This document shows, piece by piece, positions 25,779 through 35,495 of a stretch of DNA of 64,000 nucleotides. The translations under genes were made by a program, and so were the position numbers. The stretch is from Lysinibacillus sp. B2A1 (GTDB lineage: Bacteria > Bacillota > Bacilli > Bacillales_A > Planococcaceae), in assembly GCA_002973635.1 (NCBI GenBank), contig CP027224.1, forward strand, positions 5,010,001 through 5,074,000, read 5' to 3'. Positions within the stretch are counted from its first letter, which is position 1. Each line of letters begins with the position of its first letter. A model generated the notes under the pieces. That model saw only the letters and a list, made by a program, of their open reading frames with translations, searched no databases and had not been told where the DNA came from.

Positions 25779-25976
25779 AAATCAATTATGCCTCGGCATA
25801 ATTGAGTCCGGAATCGGCTTTGTGCTTACACAAAGTACTCCTTTCCGATTCCGTGACATCCGCCGGAGGCTTTAACTTATTTCAGCGGGTGTTTGGACAC
25901 CCGTTGAAAAGCAGCTTAAATTTGCATTCACCTCTCCGCCCATAGAGGTGGGAGACTTCTGCTGAAAGAAGTTAAA
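25779..25976. repeat. Structured intergenic repeat, copy 1 (about 198 bp)
   Basis: Homologous to 55367-55563. It contains the palindrome CAATTATGCC/GGCATAATTG, a nested stem GGAATCGG...CCGATTCC enclosing CTTTGTG/CACAAAG, a GGGTGT/ACACCC hairpin and a CACCTCT/AGAGGTG hairpin. The long pair TTTAACTT(A)TTTCAGC and GCTGAAAGAAGTTAAA encloses the last two. The complement strand resembles the structured ends of IS200/IS605 elements; no transposase is present. Confidence 0.7.
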
Positions 25977-26015
25977 AACTTTCACTTATTCTTCAAATTT
26001 CTTATACAAAGTGAA

Positions 26016-26061
26016 AAGGTAATTGAGAATAAAATACTTTATCTTTCCTCAATCACCTTTT
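26016..26061 (-). terminator. Terminator of the YkvI-like gene
   Basis: On the minus strand AAGGTGATTGAG pairs with CTCAATTACCTT (one mismatch) across a long loop and is followed by TTTT. Confidence 0.55.
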
Positions 26062-26064
26062 TAA

Positions 26065-27117
26065 TTAAGCTATACGTTGATTTCTTTTTAGCCATGCAAA
26101 AATAATAAAAATTACTAACATAAAACCTACATATCCCATAACAGCATATAGCTTTGCCACAAGTGTCGTAAATCCAGCAAGGCTTGCAAGAAAACCCAAG
26201 ATGCCAATAATGACGCTCGCTACCTTAAAGCTCGGTTTATTAGGTTTAAAAAAACGTACCATGAAGGAATAGAACATTCCTACCGCAGTATTATAAATCA
26301 TTCCCAATAGAGAGAAGGACATTAGAAGACCAACGAATGGATGAATTTCATTTGCCAATGCCAGCATCGGTATGTCCAATCCTACTATGACATTCATTTT
26401 AGCAAGAAGGGAAAGATTAATTAGCAATATTAAAGCTCCAAGCAAAACCCCACCTATAATGCCACCCATACCCGCAACTTTTTCATTGCGAATAGCCCCA
26501 CACATAACTGTTAAAAGTGAAAAACAAACACCAATATTAAAAGACATATAGAGTAAAGCCGTCATCCACCAGCTTTTAGTACTTATTTGTGCCTGCTGTG
26601 CAATAACAGCTTGTTCTACAAAGGTAATATCCATCGTGGCTAATGAATAGACAGCTATTATGGATACAATGATGAGCAGATAAGGGGTAGCAATCGCAAT
26701 GATATTGATGATGCTTTTCACATTCATCATGACTGTTACTATCGTAAGAACAATCATGCAAATGCTCCCTAGCCAAACAGGTAGTCCAAACATTTGGTGG
26801 AATGTGGCACCCGCTCCAGCAAACATGATAACCGCTACGCCAAATAGAAAGAGTGACAGTAAATAATCCATCACAAAGCCCATAGATTGTCCTGATATTT
26901 GGTAAATCAAATCCTTATGTGATGATGTACGGTATCTTGAGCTAATTTGGGCAATGCACATACCTACTAAAGCAAACCCAAAAGTAGCAATAAATGCACC
27001 GTAAATTCCTTTAAAGCCGTAGCTCGTAAAATATAGTACGATTTCCTGCCCTGACGCAAATCCTGCACCGACGATAATCCCTACATAGGCACCACCGATT
27101 TGCAAGCTTTTCTTCAA
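26065..27117 (-). CDS. YkvI-like membrane protein, probable transporter
   Basis: An integral membrane protein of 350 residues with about ten spans. The opening GGAYVGIIVGAGFASGQEI is characteristic of the YkvI family, related in fold to amino-acid/cation carriers. The substrate is unknown. It lies 107 bases after the N-acylamino acid racemase gene in the same direction, with no clear terminator between them, so it may be part of that operon and carry an amino acid. That link is inference. Confidence 0.8.
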   Translation of the reverse strand: MKKSLQIGGAYVGIIVGAGFASGQEIVLYFTSYGFKGIYGAFIATFGFALVGMCIAQISSRYRTSSHKDLIYQISGQSMGFVMDYLLSLFLFGVAVIMFAGAGATFHQMFGLPVWLGSICMIVLTIVTVMMNVKSIINIIAIATPYLLIIVSIIAVYSLATMDITFVEQAVIAQQAQISTKSWWMTALLYMSFNIGVCFSLLTVMCGAIRNEKVAGMGGIIGGVLLGALILLINLSLLAKMNVIVGLDIPMLALANEIHPFVGLLMSFSLLGMIYNTAVGMFYSFMVRFFKPNKPSFKVASVIIGILGFLASLAGFTTLVAKLYAVMGYVGFMLVIFIIFAWLKRNQRIA

Positions 27118-27223
27118 ACAGTTCTCTCCTCGTTTATGATGTTAAAAACACTAATTCAAGAGATGCATATCACAAAAAAGACTATAGGTTTTAGAGGAAG
27201 AATCGCCCTACATCCCACTCTAA

Positions 27224-28330
27224 TTATTGGTAAACCTTCTTGCTAAGTGTCAACTTCTCAATTACTTTCATATTAGGCATATATCCTATTCCTATAGTCT
27301 GTGGCACACTTATATAGCCATCATCCACGATAACTTCAGGAAAGATGATATCCTCATACCAATAATGACTAGAGCCTGCAGTATCTCCAGGCAATACGAA
27401 ATTGCTAAGCGATGTTAATGCAATATTTTGTGCTCGTCCGATTCCTGCTTCTAGCATGCCGCCACACCAAACTGGAATATTATTATCTTTACATAAATCA
27501 TGGATTCTCTTGGCTTCGGTTAATCCGCCAACTCGTCCGATTTTGATATTTATAACACCACAGCTACCCAGCTCTATTGCTTTGCGGGCATCCTCATAAC
27601 AGGTGATGCTTTCATCTAAGCAAATGGGTGTTGTTAACTTCCCTTGCAGCTTTGCATGATCCACAATATCATCTACAGCTAATGGCTGCTCAATCATTAG
27701 CAGATTATATGCATCAAGCTGCTGCAATACATCTAAATCATTTAATGTATAAGCTGAATTAGCATCTACCATCAAGGGTAAATCAGGCATCTTAGAACGA
27801 ATAGTACGTACCACTTCTACATCATGGCCAGGCTTAATTTTCACTTTTACTCGTTTATAACCCTTCTCAAGATGATTTTGTATAACATTCAGTAATTCTT
27901 CCTTTGAAGGCTGAATACCTACACTAACGCCTACCTCAATTCGCTCCTTTTCACCACCTAAGGCTCTTGCCAGCGATTGATTTGTTTGCTGTGCATAAAT
28001 ATCCCATACAGCGCCTTCAATTGAGGCCTTTGCCATGCAATTACGTCGAATCGAGGAAAATAAAGTACTTACCTCATCTGGGTGCACAATCTCTTTATAT
28101 AACAAGATAGGTATCAGAAAGTCCTCCAGCATATGCCATGTTGTTTTTATTGTTTCCTCAGTATACCAAGGTGCTGCAAAGGCAACTGCTTCTCCCCATC
28201 CTATCGTGCCTGATTGATCTTTTGCTTCTATCAGTAGTAATTCTTTTTCGTCAATGGTGCCAAAACTTGTTGCAAAAGGTGCCTTCATCGGCATTTTTAT
28301 ATGTCTAACGATAATTTCTTCTAGTTTCAC
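27224..28330 (-). CDS. menC: N-succinylamino acid racemase / o-succinylbenzoate synthase (enolase superfamily)
   Basis: A muconate-lactonizing-type enolase-superfamily enzyme of 368 residues. The catalytic KxK is at about 162-164 (KVKIKPG), and metal ligands appear in DANSAY (D189), EQPL and LDESI. A second lysine lies in NIKIGRVGG. The family often does both OSBS and N-succinylamino acid racemization. No menaquinone genes are nearby. The neighbours are an acyltransferase and an M20 deacylase, so racemase activity in D- to L-amino acid conversion is more likely. It has a GTG start with AAGGAG 9 bases upstream. Confidence 0.85.
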   Translation of the reverse strand: MKLEEIIVRHIKMPMKAPFATSFGTIDEKELLLIEAKDQSGTIGWGEAVAFAAPWYTEETIKTTWHMLEDFLIPILLYKEIVHPDEVSTLFSSIRRNCMAKASIEGAVWDIYAQQTNQSLARALGGEKERIEVGVSVGIQPSKEELLNVIQNHLEKGYKRVKVKIKPGHDVEVVRTIRSKMPDLPLMVDANSAYTLNDLDVLQQLDAYNLLMIEQPLAVDDIVDHAKLQGKLTTPICLDESITCYEDARKAIELGSCGVINIKIGRVGGLTEAKRIHDLCKDNNIPVWCGGMLEAGIGRAQNIALTSLSNFVLPGDTAGSSHYWYEDIIFPEVIVDDGYISVPQTIGIGYMPNMKVIEKLTLSKKVYQ

Positions 28331-28352
28331 AAAAATTCACTCCTTAATCTTA

Positions 28353-29177
28353 TTATAAAGCTAATAAGGAGCGTCTTACTAATAGATAGCTATGCACATA
28401 TTCTTTGTGTTTTTTCATTCTTACAATGGCATAATCTTGTTCAAATAATGTTGTTAAGATTGTACGAACCTTATAACGCCAGTCCTCCGCAAGCTTAGGG
28501 CTTTCCACTTTCATCTTTTGTAAACATTGAGGGATGGGTAGTAAATAGGCATCTTTATAAAAGGATTGCTCTCGCTGGAATTCACCATCGATATCTAGCA
28601 CAGGTAAGCCATCCACCGTCAACGACCACGGTACAATTTCCTCAGCCCCCTCTTCCAGCTCATCCAGGCTATCCTCTACTCGATCACGTTCAATCCACCA
28701 TTCCACAACAATTCGATCTGAAGGCAGCCCCTCGTTAAAATCATCTTGGAGCGGACCATAATAATCATTTTCATACTGATAACTAAAAGCATTCAACTTC
28801 AAAAATGACAAATTAGCCATACGTGCTTCCAATGGTTCAAATAGCCAATGCACAAGCTGAAACCCATGATCCCTTGCATATTCTTGTTGCGCGTGCTTTA
28901 ATAATTCTCCTACACCTTGTTCACGATATGTTTTCTCCACACCAATCATGTGTGAATGCAGATACATTTTCCCTTCACGATAACCTACAAAACAATAGTT
29001 AAAGCCAATAAGCTTGTCCTCTAAATAAGCTCCAAGTACTAGTCCACCATTTTGTACAGCTGCCAATAATTGATGTGAGGGGATAGCCTGTGTTCCCCAA
29101 ATCTCCGCATTTAAACTCTGCACTTCTGCAATCTCAGCAGGTGTCATTATTTTTTGAATTCGCACTCTTTCTAACAT
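28353..29177 (-). CDS. GNAT acyltransferase of the amino acid succinyltransferase type (COG3375-like)
   Basis: A 274-residue acyltransferase. The GNAT domain occupies about residues 1-150, with the acyl-CoA loop EQGVGELL near 85-92 and a family-specific region FNYCFVGYREGKMYLHSHM. In Geobacillus kaustophilus a homologous enzyme succinylates D-amino acids as the first step before racemization. The start overlaps the stop of the M20 gene by one base (TAATG), and the racemase gene follows 22 bases later. Gene order thus supports that pathway; the acyl donor is not visible in the sequence. Confidence 0.8.
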   Translation of the reverse strand: MLERVRIQKIMTPAEIAEVQSLNAEIWGTQAIPSHQLLAAVQNGGLVLGAYLEDKLIGFNYCFVGYREGKMYLHSHMIGVEKTYREQGVGELLKHAQQEYARDHGFQLVHWLFEPLEARMANLSFLKLNAFSYQYENDYYGPLQDDFNEGLPSDRIVVEWWIERDRVEDSLDELEEGAEEIVPWSLTVDGLPVLDIDGEFQREQSFYKDAYLLPIPQCLQKMKVESPKLAEDWRYKVRTILTTLFEQDYAIVRMKKHKEYVHSYLLVRRSLLAL

Positions 29178-30322
29178 TATGCTGATGCCTCCTTTGTATT
29201 CCCCGACTCCAAAGCTAACAATACAGCTCTTGTCAGGATTTCAACTCCCGTTACAAGTCTTGCCTGCTTAAATCTCATCTTTGGATGGTGCAGCCCAGGC
29301 GTTAATCCACATCCTAAACCTAACATACTTGTTTTTAAATGGGGGCGTTGCACTGCATAGTGATGAAAATCCTCTCCCCCTGGTGTACGAACTGGTTTTC
29401 TTAAATTCGACAACCCGGTCGCTTGGACGATCGCCTGTTCCATAATGTATTGAGCAGTAGTGTCTACCTCCGCTGCGACTATATTCGCAACTGTTCTTAA
29501 TTCAATTTGTACTTTATGCAAGATTTTAGAAGAGTCAATGACTCGCTTTACACCTTGGGCAAGTGCATCCATGACATCATTTTGCTGTGCGCGAATATCA
29601 ATCGTAAAGGACGCATTCCCCGGAATAATATTGCCAGATTCTCCCCCTGCGTGGAATTTAGTCATCTTGATGGATACAGGAATCATTGGATCTGTATGAA
29701 TGGTTCTCAAATCTTCAATAATCGTAGCTCCTACCTCAATGGCGTTTACACCAAGATGTGGTCTTGCTGCATGTGCATCCTCACCAATAATCTCTCCCTC
29801 CATTAATCGTGAGGCGCCATGATACAATGCAGCACAATATGTACCATCTTCAAGTTCATGCACTGGTCTTACATGGACACCAAATAAAAAGTCTAAATCA
29901 TCAATAACCCCCTCCTTTAGAACCGATAAAGCACCTGTTCCTTTTTCTTCAGCGGGCTGGAATATTACACGAATAGTACCCTTAAACGACTGAGCCTGCT
30001 CTTTTAAGAGCAATAAAGCACCAATAGCCATCGTCATATGTCCATCATGCCCACAGGAGTGATTTGCTCGAAATACACCATCTACCTCCTGCCATAATGC
30101 ATCTATGTCTGTACGCAAGCCAACCTTAGGACTGCCTTTTCCTATGTCAACATAAAGTCCTGTACTGTTTTTAAAGCGTATAGGTGAAAATCCTTCATTT
30201 GTTAATAAATTAAAAATATAATTGGTGGTTTCAACCTCATGCCAGCTTACTTCTGGATTTGCATGTAAATACGTAAAAATTTCCATTAGTCTTGGCCTCA
30301 AACGATCCAATGCTTCCTTCAC
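29177..30322 (-). CDS. M20 family amidohydrolase, probable N-acyl-L-amino acid deacylase
   Basis: A zinc amidohydrolase of 381 residues. The metal site is seen in CGHDGHMT, the catalytic glutamates in PAEEKGTG, and another ligand in GVHVRP. The C-terminal GGEDFHHY completes the family pattern. In the inferred pathway it removes the succinyl group from the L-form made by the racemase. It is first of the three-gene operon, with a GTG start 9 bases after AAAGGAG. Its annotated relatives include N-acetyl-diaminopimelate deacetylases and aminoacylases, so the exact substrate is open. Confidence 0.85.
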   Translation of the reverse strand: MKEALDRLRPRLMEIFTYLHANPEVSWHEVETTNYIFNLLTNEGFSPIRFKNSTGLYVDIGKGSPKVGLRTDIDALWQEVDGVFRANHSCGHDGHMTMAIGALLLLKEQAQSFKGTIRVIFQPAEEKGTGALSVLKEGVIDDLDFLFGVHVRPVHELEDGTYCAALYHGASRLMEGEIIGEDAHAARPHLGVNAIEVGATIIEDLRTIHTDPMIPVSIKMTKFHAGGESGNIIPGNASFTIDIRAQQNDVMDALAQGVKRVIDSSKILHKVQIELRTVANIVAAEVDTTAQYIMEQAIVQATGLSNLRKPVRTPGGEDFHHYAVQRPHLKTSMLGLGCGLTPGLHHPKMRFKQARLVTGVEILTRAVLLALESGNTKEASA

Positions 30323-30521
30323 AGCAACCAGCTCCTTTAATTTTCATACTAGTAAGATTATTATAACTAAAATAAAATCTTTTCATAGAAGCTTATACCT
30401 ACATTTAGCAAATAAAACGACTGTTAAAGCTCTAATTGTTGTGACAGCTCTTTCCTATCAAGCACTTTATATATTCTATCCTTCACTTGAGCTCCCCTAT
30501 CCATCACTTTTAAAATCAATA

Positions 30522-30562
30522 AAAAAAATGTAAATACAGCCTTCGATAAACTGTACTTACAT
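30522..30562 (-). terminator. Terminator of the POT transporter gene
   Basis: On the minus strand ATGTAAGTACAG pairs with CTGTATTTACAT (one mismatch) and is followed by a run of eight T. Confidence 0.75.
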
Positions 30563-30570
30563 CTTTTGAT

Positions 30571-32058
30571 TTAATTAATACCTCGCATAGCTTTTGAAAT
30601 GATTGGCGAAAGTACTAATAAAATTATCCCTATAACAATTGATAAAGAACCTAAAAAGCCGAAATAAGTGAATTCGCTTACAACTTCATATACCCTAACA
30701 AGTTGCGCATTAATTGCTTGCGCTGCGGCACTTGTTAAAAACCATAGAGACATTGTTTGTGCAGCAAATGCCTTTGGTGCTAATTTTGTCGTAGCTGACA
30801 ACCCTACTGGTGATAATAATAGCTCTCCAACAACGACTAAAAAGAAGGATAGGACTAGCCACCATGGGCTTACCAAAGTTTCTCCACCTGATAAATATGC
30901 TGGAATCATCATTACTAGGAAGGATAGTCCTGCAAAGAATAATGAATAGGCAAATTTTCGAGGTGTCGTTGGTTGTTTATCTCCCCATTTTAACCATAGC
31001 ATTGCAAATAACGGAGCCATCGTTATAACGAATAAAGGGTTTAATGATTGGAACCATGAAGATTGAATGCGAAAACCACCAATATTCAACTGTGTACGCG
31101 AGTCTGCATACGTTGCTAAAATAGTAGCACCTTGTTCCTGAATTGCCCAAAACATAACTGCCGATAAAAACAGCGGAATATAGGCAAGTAGACGAGATTT
31201 CTCATCCTGGGTTGTTTTTTTACTACGATACATGAATATAAAGAACAGCGTTGGAATAATAATTCCTAAAGCTGTAATGATTAAACTGAATACATTCATT
31301 GTCAATACACCCGTTTTAATGCCGATTGCACCTAAAATAATAATAACTAATGCAGCCACACCAAATTGTGTAAAAACTTTTTTACGCTCTTCTGGCTTTA
31401 AAGGATTATTAACTTGTAGGCCTGCTAATCCTAAATATTTTTTCTCTGTTAATTTATAAACAATTAAACCAATTAACATTCCTAACCCTGCAAATCCGAA
31501 GCCTAGGTGGAAACTAAATTTTTGTCCAATTGTTCCGACAATAAATGGTGCAATGAATGCTCCCATATTAATACCCATATAGAAAATTGAAAAACCTGCG
31601 TCACGACGGCTATCTGTTTCAGCATAAATATCACCAACGATACTTGAAACGTTTGGCTTTAATAAGCCTGTCCCCATAACAATAAAGGCCATTGAAGTAA
31701 ATAACATACCTATTCCACCAGGTAAAGCTAGCAGTAAATGACCAATCATTATTAACACGCCACCATAAAAGATCGTTTTACGTGTACCTAACAGTCGATC
31801 GGCAATCCAACCTCCAATGATTCCCGACATATATACAAGTGACCCATAAATAGCCATAATAGAGTTTGCTGTTCCACGATCTAAACCAAGTCCACCTTGA
31901 TTCAATTCATAATACATAAAGAAAATCAGAATCGCTCGCATACCATAGTAGGAGAATCGTTCCCAAAATTCTGTAAAAAATAATGTAAAGAGCCCTTTAG
32001 GATGTCCAACAAAGCCATTTTGAGGGACGGATTTTACAATTTCATCTTTAGTAGACAT
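30571..32058 (-). CDS. dtpT: Proton-dependent oligopeptide transporter (DtpT-like)
   Basis: A POT/PTR2 carrier of 495 residues that brings in di- and tripeptides with protons. The family signature FTEFWERFSYYGMRA is in the first span, with the ExxER motif for proton coupling. GGWIADRLLG and FSIFYMGINMGAF follow in the N-terminal half. About 14 spans are visible, as in bacterial POT proteins. It is monocistronic. Confidence 0.94.
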   Translation of the reverse strand: MSTKDEIVKSVPQNGFVGHPKGLFTLFFTEFWERFSYYGMRAILIFFMYYELNQGGLGLDRGTANSIMAIYGSLVYMSGIIGGWIADRLLGTRKTIFYGGVLIMIGHLLLALPGGIGMLFTSMAFIVMGTGLLKPNVSSIVGDIYAETDSRRDAGFSIFYMGINMGAFIAPFIVGTIGQKFSFHLGFGFAGLGMLIGLIVYKLTEKKYLGLAGLQVNNPLKPEERKKVFTQFGVAALVIIILGAIGIKTGVLTMNVFSLIITALGIIIPTLFFIFMYRSKKTTQDEKSRLLAYIPLFLSAVMFWAIQEQGATILATYADSRTQLNIGGFRIQSSWFQSLNPLFVITMAPLFAMLWLKWGDKQPTTPRKFAYSLFFAGLSFLVMMIPAYLSGGETLVSPWWLVLSFFLVVVGELLLSPVGLSATTKLAPKAFAAQTMSLWFLTSAAAQAINAQLVRVYEVVSEFTYFGFLGSLSIVIGIILLVLSPIISKAMRGIN

Positions 32059-32383
32059 AACAATTACCCACTCCCAATTTAATTATTCAAAAAAAATATT
32101 ATTACCCATTTTCATGGATAAAAAACTTTGTTTCATCATACTAAAGTGTTTTAAAAACTTTATCAAGAGTTTTAAAAAATGTTGAAAATTTATCTCTTTT
32201 CTATAAATTCTGATTAAATATTACGAAATAATACTAAATCCTTTATATCTAAGTTTTCTCACTCTTTCACTACAATGTAATTCCAAACGACCATTAAATT
32301 ATTCTAAAATATTTTATAGTCAGATTATTTATAGTATTAACATATAAGCTAGGATTATCCTCAAAGCCTTCAGACATAGCCAT
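32059..32383. other. Intergenic region upstream of the peptide transporter
   Basis: AT-rich; presumably holds the transporter promoter. I see no operator or small gene that I can support. Confidence 0.4.
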
Positions 32384-32420
32384 GAAAAAAAGCATGCTAG
32401 AAACGTATCCAGCATGCTTT
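32384..32420 (-). terminator. Terminator of hflX
   Basis: Arms AAAGCATGCT and AGCATGCTTT with a 12-base loop. On the minus strand they are followed by seven T. Confidence 0.85.
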
Positions 32421-32435
32421 AAATCTGTATGGTGA

Positions 32436-33719
32436 TTAAATTACATATCCTTCATATTTCGTATAGTCCGCTTCCTTGACTTCGAGAGTTAGCAGTGTGC
32501 CATTTTCTTCATACTCTGTGTCGTAAACAGAAGCATGCTCATTTAAATAGGACACAATATTTCCTTGTTCATAGGGTATGAGCATTTTACACGTCACATA
32601 GTTAGCAAAAATATGTTGACGTATCAATTGGAGTAATTCTTCTAAACCAACTCCCTGCTTTGCAGATATCCAAATATTATCTCCACTTACAACTGGGTAT
32701 GGAACGTTTGCTAAATCAGCTTTATTGTAAACATAAATAGTTGGTATTCCTTCAACACCTACCGCTTTAAGTGTTTCATTCGTTACCTCCATCATAAAAC
32801 CATGCTCAGCATTTGACACATCTACAACATGCAGCAATAAATCCGCATCACGAGCTTCCTCTAACGTAGAACGGAATGCCTTTACTAAATGATGTGGTAA
32901 TTTACTAACGAATCCAACTGTATCCGTTAATAAAAAACTCTTTTTATCAGGTAGTTCTATTTGACGGACAGATGTTTCAAGTGTGGCAAATAGCATATCC
33001 TTTTCAAACACTTGTTTATGATCCTCCTGCCCGATTCTAGCAAGCAGTTGATTCATAATAGTGGACTTCCCAGCATTCGTATAGCCAACAATAGAAACGA
33101 CAGGGACGGCATTTTTACGTCGTTGTTTACGCTGTGTCTCTCTTTGTTCCTTTACTTGCTCTAGCTCTTTCTTAATTTTTGCAATTTGATCCTCGATTTT
33201 CCGACGGTCTAGCTCTAGCTTTGTTTCACCAGCTCCTCGGTTTTTAAAGCCACCGCCTGTACCACCTCCTTGACGGCTCAAAGAGGCATGCAAGCCAACT
33301 AATCGAGGCAGCATATATTGTAACTGCGCTAACTCTACTTGCAGCTGTGATTCTCGTGTTTTTGCCCGACGTCCAAAAATATCTAAAATCAACATCGTTC
33401 GATCAATGACCTTTGTCTCCAAATCACGCTCTAAATTACGGATTTGTGAAGGAGACAATTCATCATTGAAAATGATTAGATTGGCTTTTGCTTCTTCAAA
33501 AAAGTTTTTTATTTCTTGAATTTTGCCTGTACCCACATAATGAGATGGTGTAATGCGCTCTAAATTTTGAGTAACAACCCCTACTACCTCCACATTTAAA
33601 GCTTCTGCTAAATTTTTTAGCTCCTCCACTGAATAATCAAAATGCTCATCATTTCGTAAATTGACGCCAACTAATATGGCCTTTTCTAACAATATATCGA
33701 CATCCTTGATTCTATTCAT
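32436..33719 (-). CDS. hflX: Ribosome-splitting GTPase HflX
   Basis: A 427-residue GTPase that binds the 50S subunit and separates stalled ribosomes. The N-terminal HflX domain (about 1-190, ending with RRKIEDQIAKIKKEL) contains the Gly-rich GGGTGGGFKNRGAGE segment. The G domain has GYTNAGKST, DTVGFV and NKAD. The start is the ATG at 33719, 8 bases after GGGAGG. The open frame upstream has no ribosome binding site. It follows putP on the strand but after a terminator. Confidence 0.94.
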   Translation of the reverse strand: MNRIKDVDILLEKAILVGVNLRNDEHFDYSVEELKNLAEALNVEVVGVVTQNLERITPSHYVGTGKIQEIKNFFEEAKANLIIFNDELSPSQIRNLERDLETKVIDRTMLILDIFGRRAKTRESQLQVELAQLQYMLPRLVGLHASLSRQGGGTGGGFKNRGAGETKLELDRRKIEDQIAKIKKELEQVKEQRETQRKQRRKNAVPVVSIVGYTNAGKSTIMNQLLARIGQEDHKQVFEKDMLFATLETSVRQIELPDKKSFLLTDTVGFVSKLPHHLVKAFRSTLEEARDADLLLHVVDVSNAEHGFMMEVTNETLKAVGVEGIPTIYVYNKADLANVPYPVVSGDNIWISAKQGVGLEELLQLIRQHIFANYVTCKMLIPYEQGNIVSYLNEHASVYDTEYEENGTLLTLEVKEADYTKYEGYVI

Positions 33720-33821
33720 CCACAATCCTCCCACCAATACTTGGTGTTTCTTACGACAAATTTTCTTCATCTTACCATATAATGCCCTAAATCGTGCCGT
33801 TTAAAAGCTGATTTTAATAAG

Positions 33822-33851
33822 AAAAATGCGCCCTCCTAAAAGGCGCATTTT
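33822..33851 (-). terminator. Terminator of putP
   Basis: Arms AAAATGCGCC and GGCGCATTTT with a short loop, between the putP stop and the hflX upstream region. Confidence 0.75.
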
Positions 33852-33853
33852 GT

Positions 33854-35338
33854 TTATTTTTCTTCCTTCAGTAATTTTTCCGTACGTTCAAATTCTTCTT
33901 CTATTTCTTTGTTCGGTCTATACGTCACAATACTGACGATAACAGCAACGATTAAACAAACCACGAAGCCTGGTACAATTTCATACAGTGTCTCAGTTAA
34001 AACTTTAATCTTACCCCAAATAAAGGCTGTTGCAGCTCCTGTTACCATCCCACTTAGCGCCCCGATATTTGTTAGCTTTCTCCAATATAATGACAGTAAT
34101 ATGATTGGACCAAATGCAGCACCAAAGCCTGCCCATGCAAAACCAACTAAGTCCAATATAGAACTATCTGGATTCCATGCTAAAATGGCGGCTACAATGG
34201 CTACAACTAATACAGCGATACGCCCAACGAATACATAATGCTTATCATCTGCTGTTTTATTAAATAATGCTTTATAAATATCTTCTACAAGTGCTGAAGA
34301 TGTCACAATTAATTGTGATGAAATTGTACTCATTACCGCAGCTAATATTGCTGCTAGCATAATCCCCGCAATAAAGGGATGGAATAAAATTTGACCAAGC
34401 ACAATAAATACTGTTTCAGCATCCTTTAACTCGCTTGCATTTTGTTCGTAATAGGCTACACCGACCAGCGCAGTCCCAATTGCACCAAATAGACTTAGCA
34501 TCATCCAACCAATTCCAATACGTCGAGCCTGCTTTGTCTCCTTCACTGAGCTAATAGCCATGAAACGAACAATGATATGTGGCTGTCCAAAATAGCCTAA
34601 CCCCCATGCGAGCGAAGAAATAACTCCTGCTGCTGTTGCGGTTGCTGGCAATAAATTCAAATGCTCAGGATTAACCGCTTTAATAGATGCTATCGTATTG
34701 CCTAGACCGCCCGTTAAAAACAAACCAAATAATGGTACAGTTACAAGCGCCAAAAACATAATAAGTCCTTGTAAAAAATCGGTATAACTAACCGCTAAAA
34801 AACCACCGAAGAGAGTGTATGCTACAACAACTGCTGATACAATCAATAAACCTGTGTGATAGTCATAGCCAAATGAACTATCAAAAAACTTACCTCCTGC
34901 TACCATTCCTGAGGATACATAAAATGTAAAAAAGATTAAAATAATAATACCAGATGCAATTCTTATCAACTTGGTATTGTCACGCAAACGATTATCCAAA
35001 TAACTTGGAATGGTGATGGAGTCGTTCGTCACTTGTGTATAAACACGAAGTCGCGGTGCAACAACTAACCAGTTCAAATACGCTCCTATGGTTAACCCAA
35101 TAGCAATCCAAGCCTCCACCAAACCAGATAAATAAATAGCTCCTGGCAAGCCCATTAAGAGCCAGCCAGACATATCAGCGGCTCCTGCACTCAGCGCAGT
35201 TACAGCTGGGCCAAGCGATCGACCACCAAGCATATAATCTGTTAAATTGGACGTTTTAACAAATGCATACCATCCGATTCCAAGCATTGCGACCATATAA
35301 ATAACAATCGCCAGTAATTGATACATGTTACCTGACAT
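33854..35338 (-). CDS. putP: Sodium/proline symporter
   Basis: A sodium:solute symporter of 494 residues with about 13 spans, taking up proline with Na+. It matches PutP/OpuE at GGRSLGPAVTALSAGAADMSGW and at GFAWAGFGAAFGP. A short charged tail (EEEFERTEKLLKEEK) ends the protein. GGAGG precedes the ATG. No proline catabolic genes are adjacent, so nutrient and osmotic roles are both possible. Confidence 0.92.
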   Translation of the reverse strand: MSGNMYQLLAIVIYMVAMLGIGWYAFVKTSNLTDYMLGGRSLGPAVTALSAGAADMSGWLLMGLPGAIYLSGLVEAWIAIGLTIGAYLNWLVVAPRLRVYTQVTNDSITIPSYLDNRLRDNTKLIRIASGIIILIFFTFYVSSGMVAGGKFFDSSFGYDYHTGLLIVSAVVVAYTLFGGFLAVSYTDFLQGLIMFLALVTVPLFGLFLTGGLGNTIASIKAVNPEHLNLLPATATAAGVISSLAWGLGYFGQPHIIVRFMAISSVKETKQARRIGIGWMMLSLFGAIGTALVGVAYYEQNASELKDAETVFIVLGQILFHPFIAGIMLAAILAAVMSTISSQLIVTSSALVEDIYKALFNKTADDKHYVFVGRIAVLVVAIVAAILAWNPDSSILDLVGFAWAGFGAAFGPIILLSLYWRKLTNIGALSGMVTGAATAFIWGKIKVLTETLYEIVPGFVVCLIVAVIVSIVTYRPNKEIEEEFERTEKLLKEEK

Positions 35339-35495
35339 ATTTTCTCCTCCTTGTCGCTCTTTCAGCTATTCCGAATAAATATACCATAAATATACTTATA
35401 TGCCTTTATTTTGTATAATCTTTAAAGTATCATCGCTCTATATAAAGTGTGTTAAACTAGTGCCATCTATTACAGAATAAAGAAGGCGAAAAAGT

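Noticed and set aside
29507..29806. Open frame of 99 codons on the plus strand
   Set aside because: Fully antisense to the M20 amidohydrolase gene, which has clear family motifs; no ribosome binding site.
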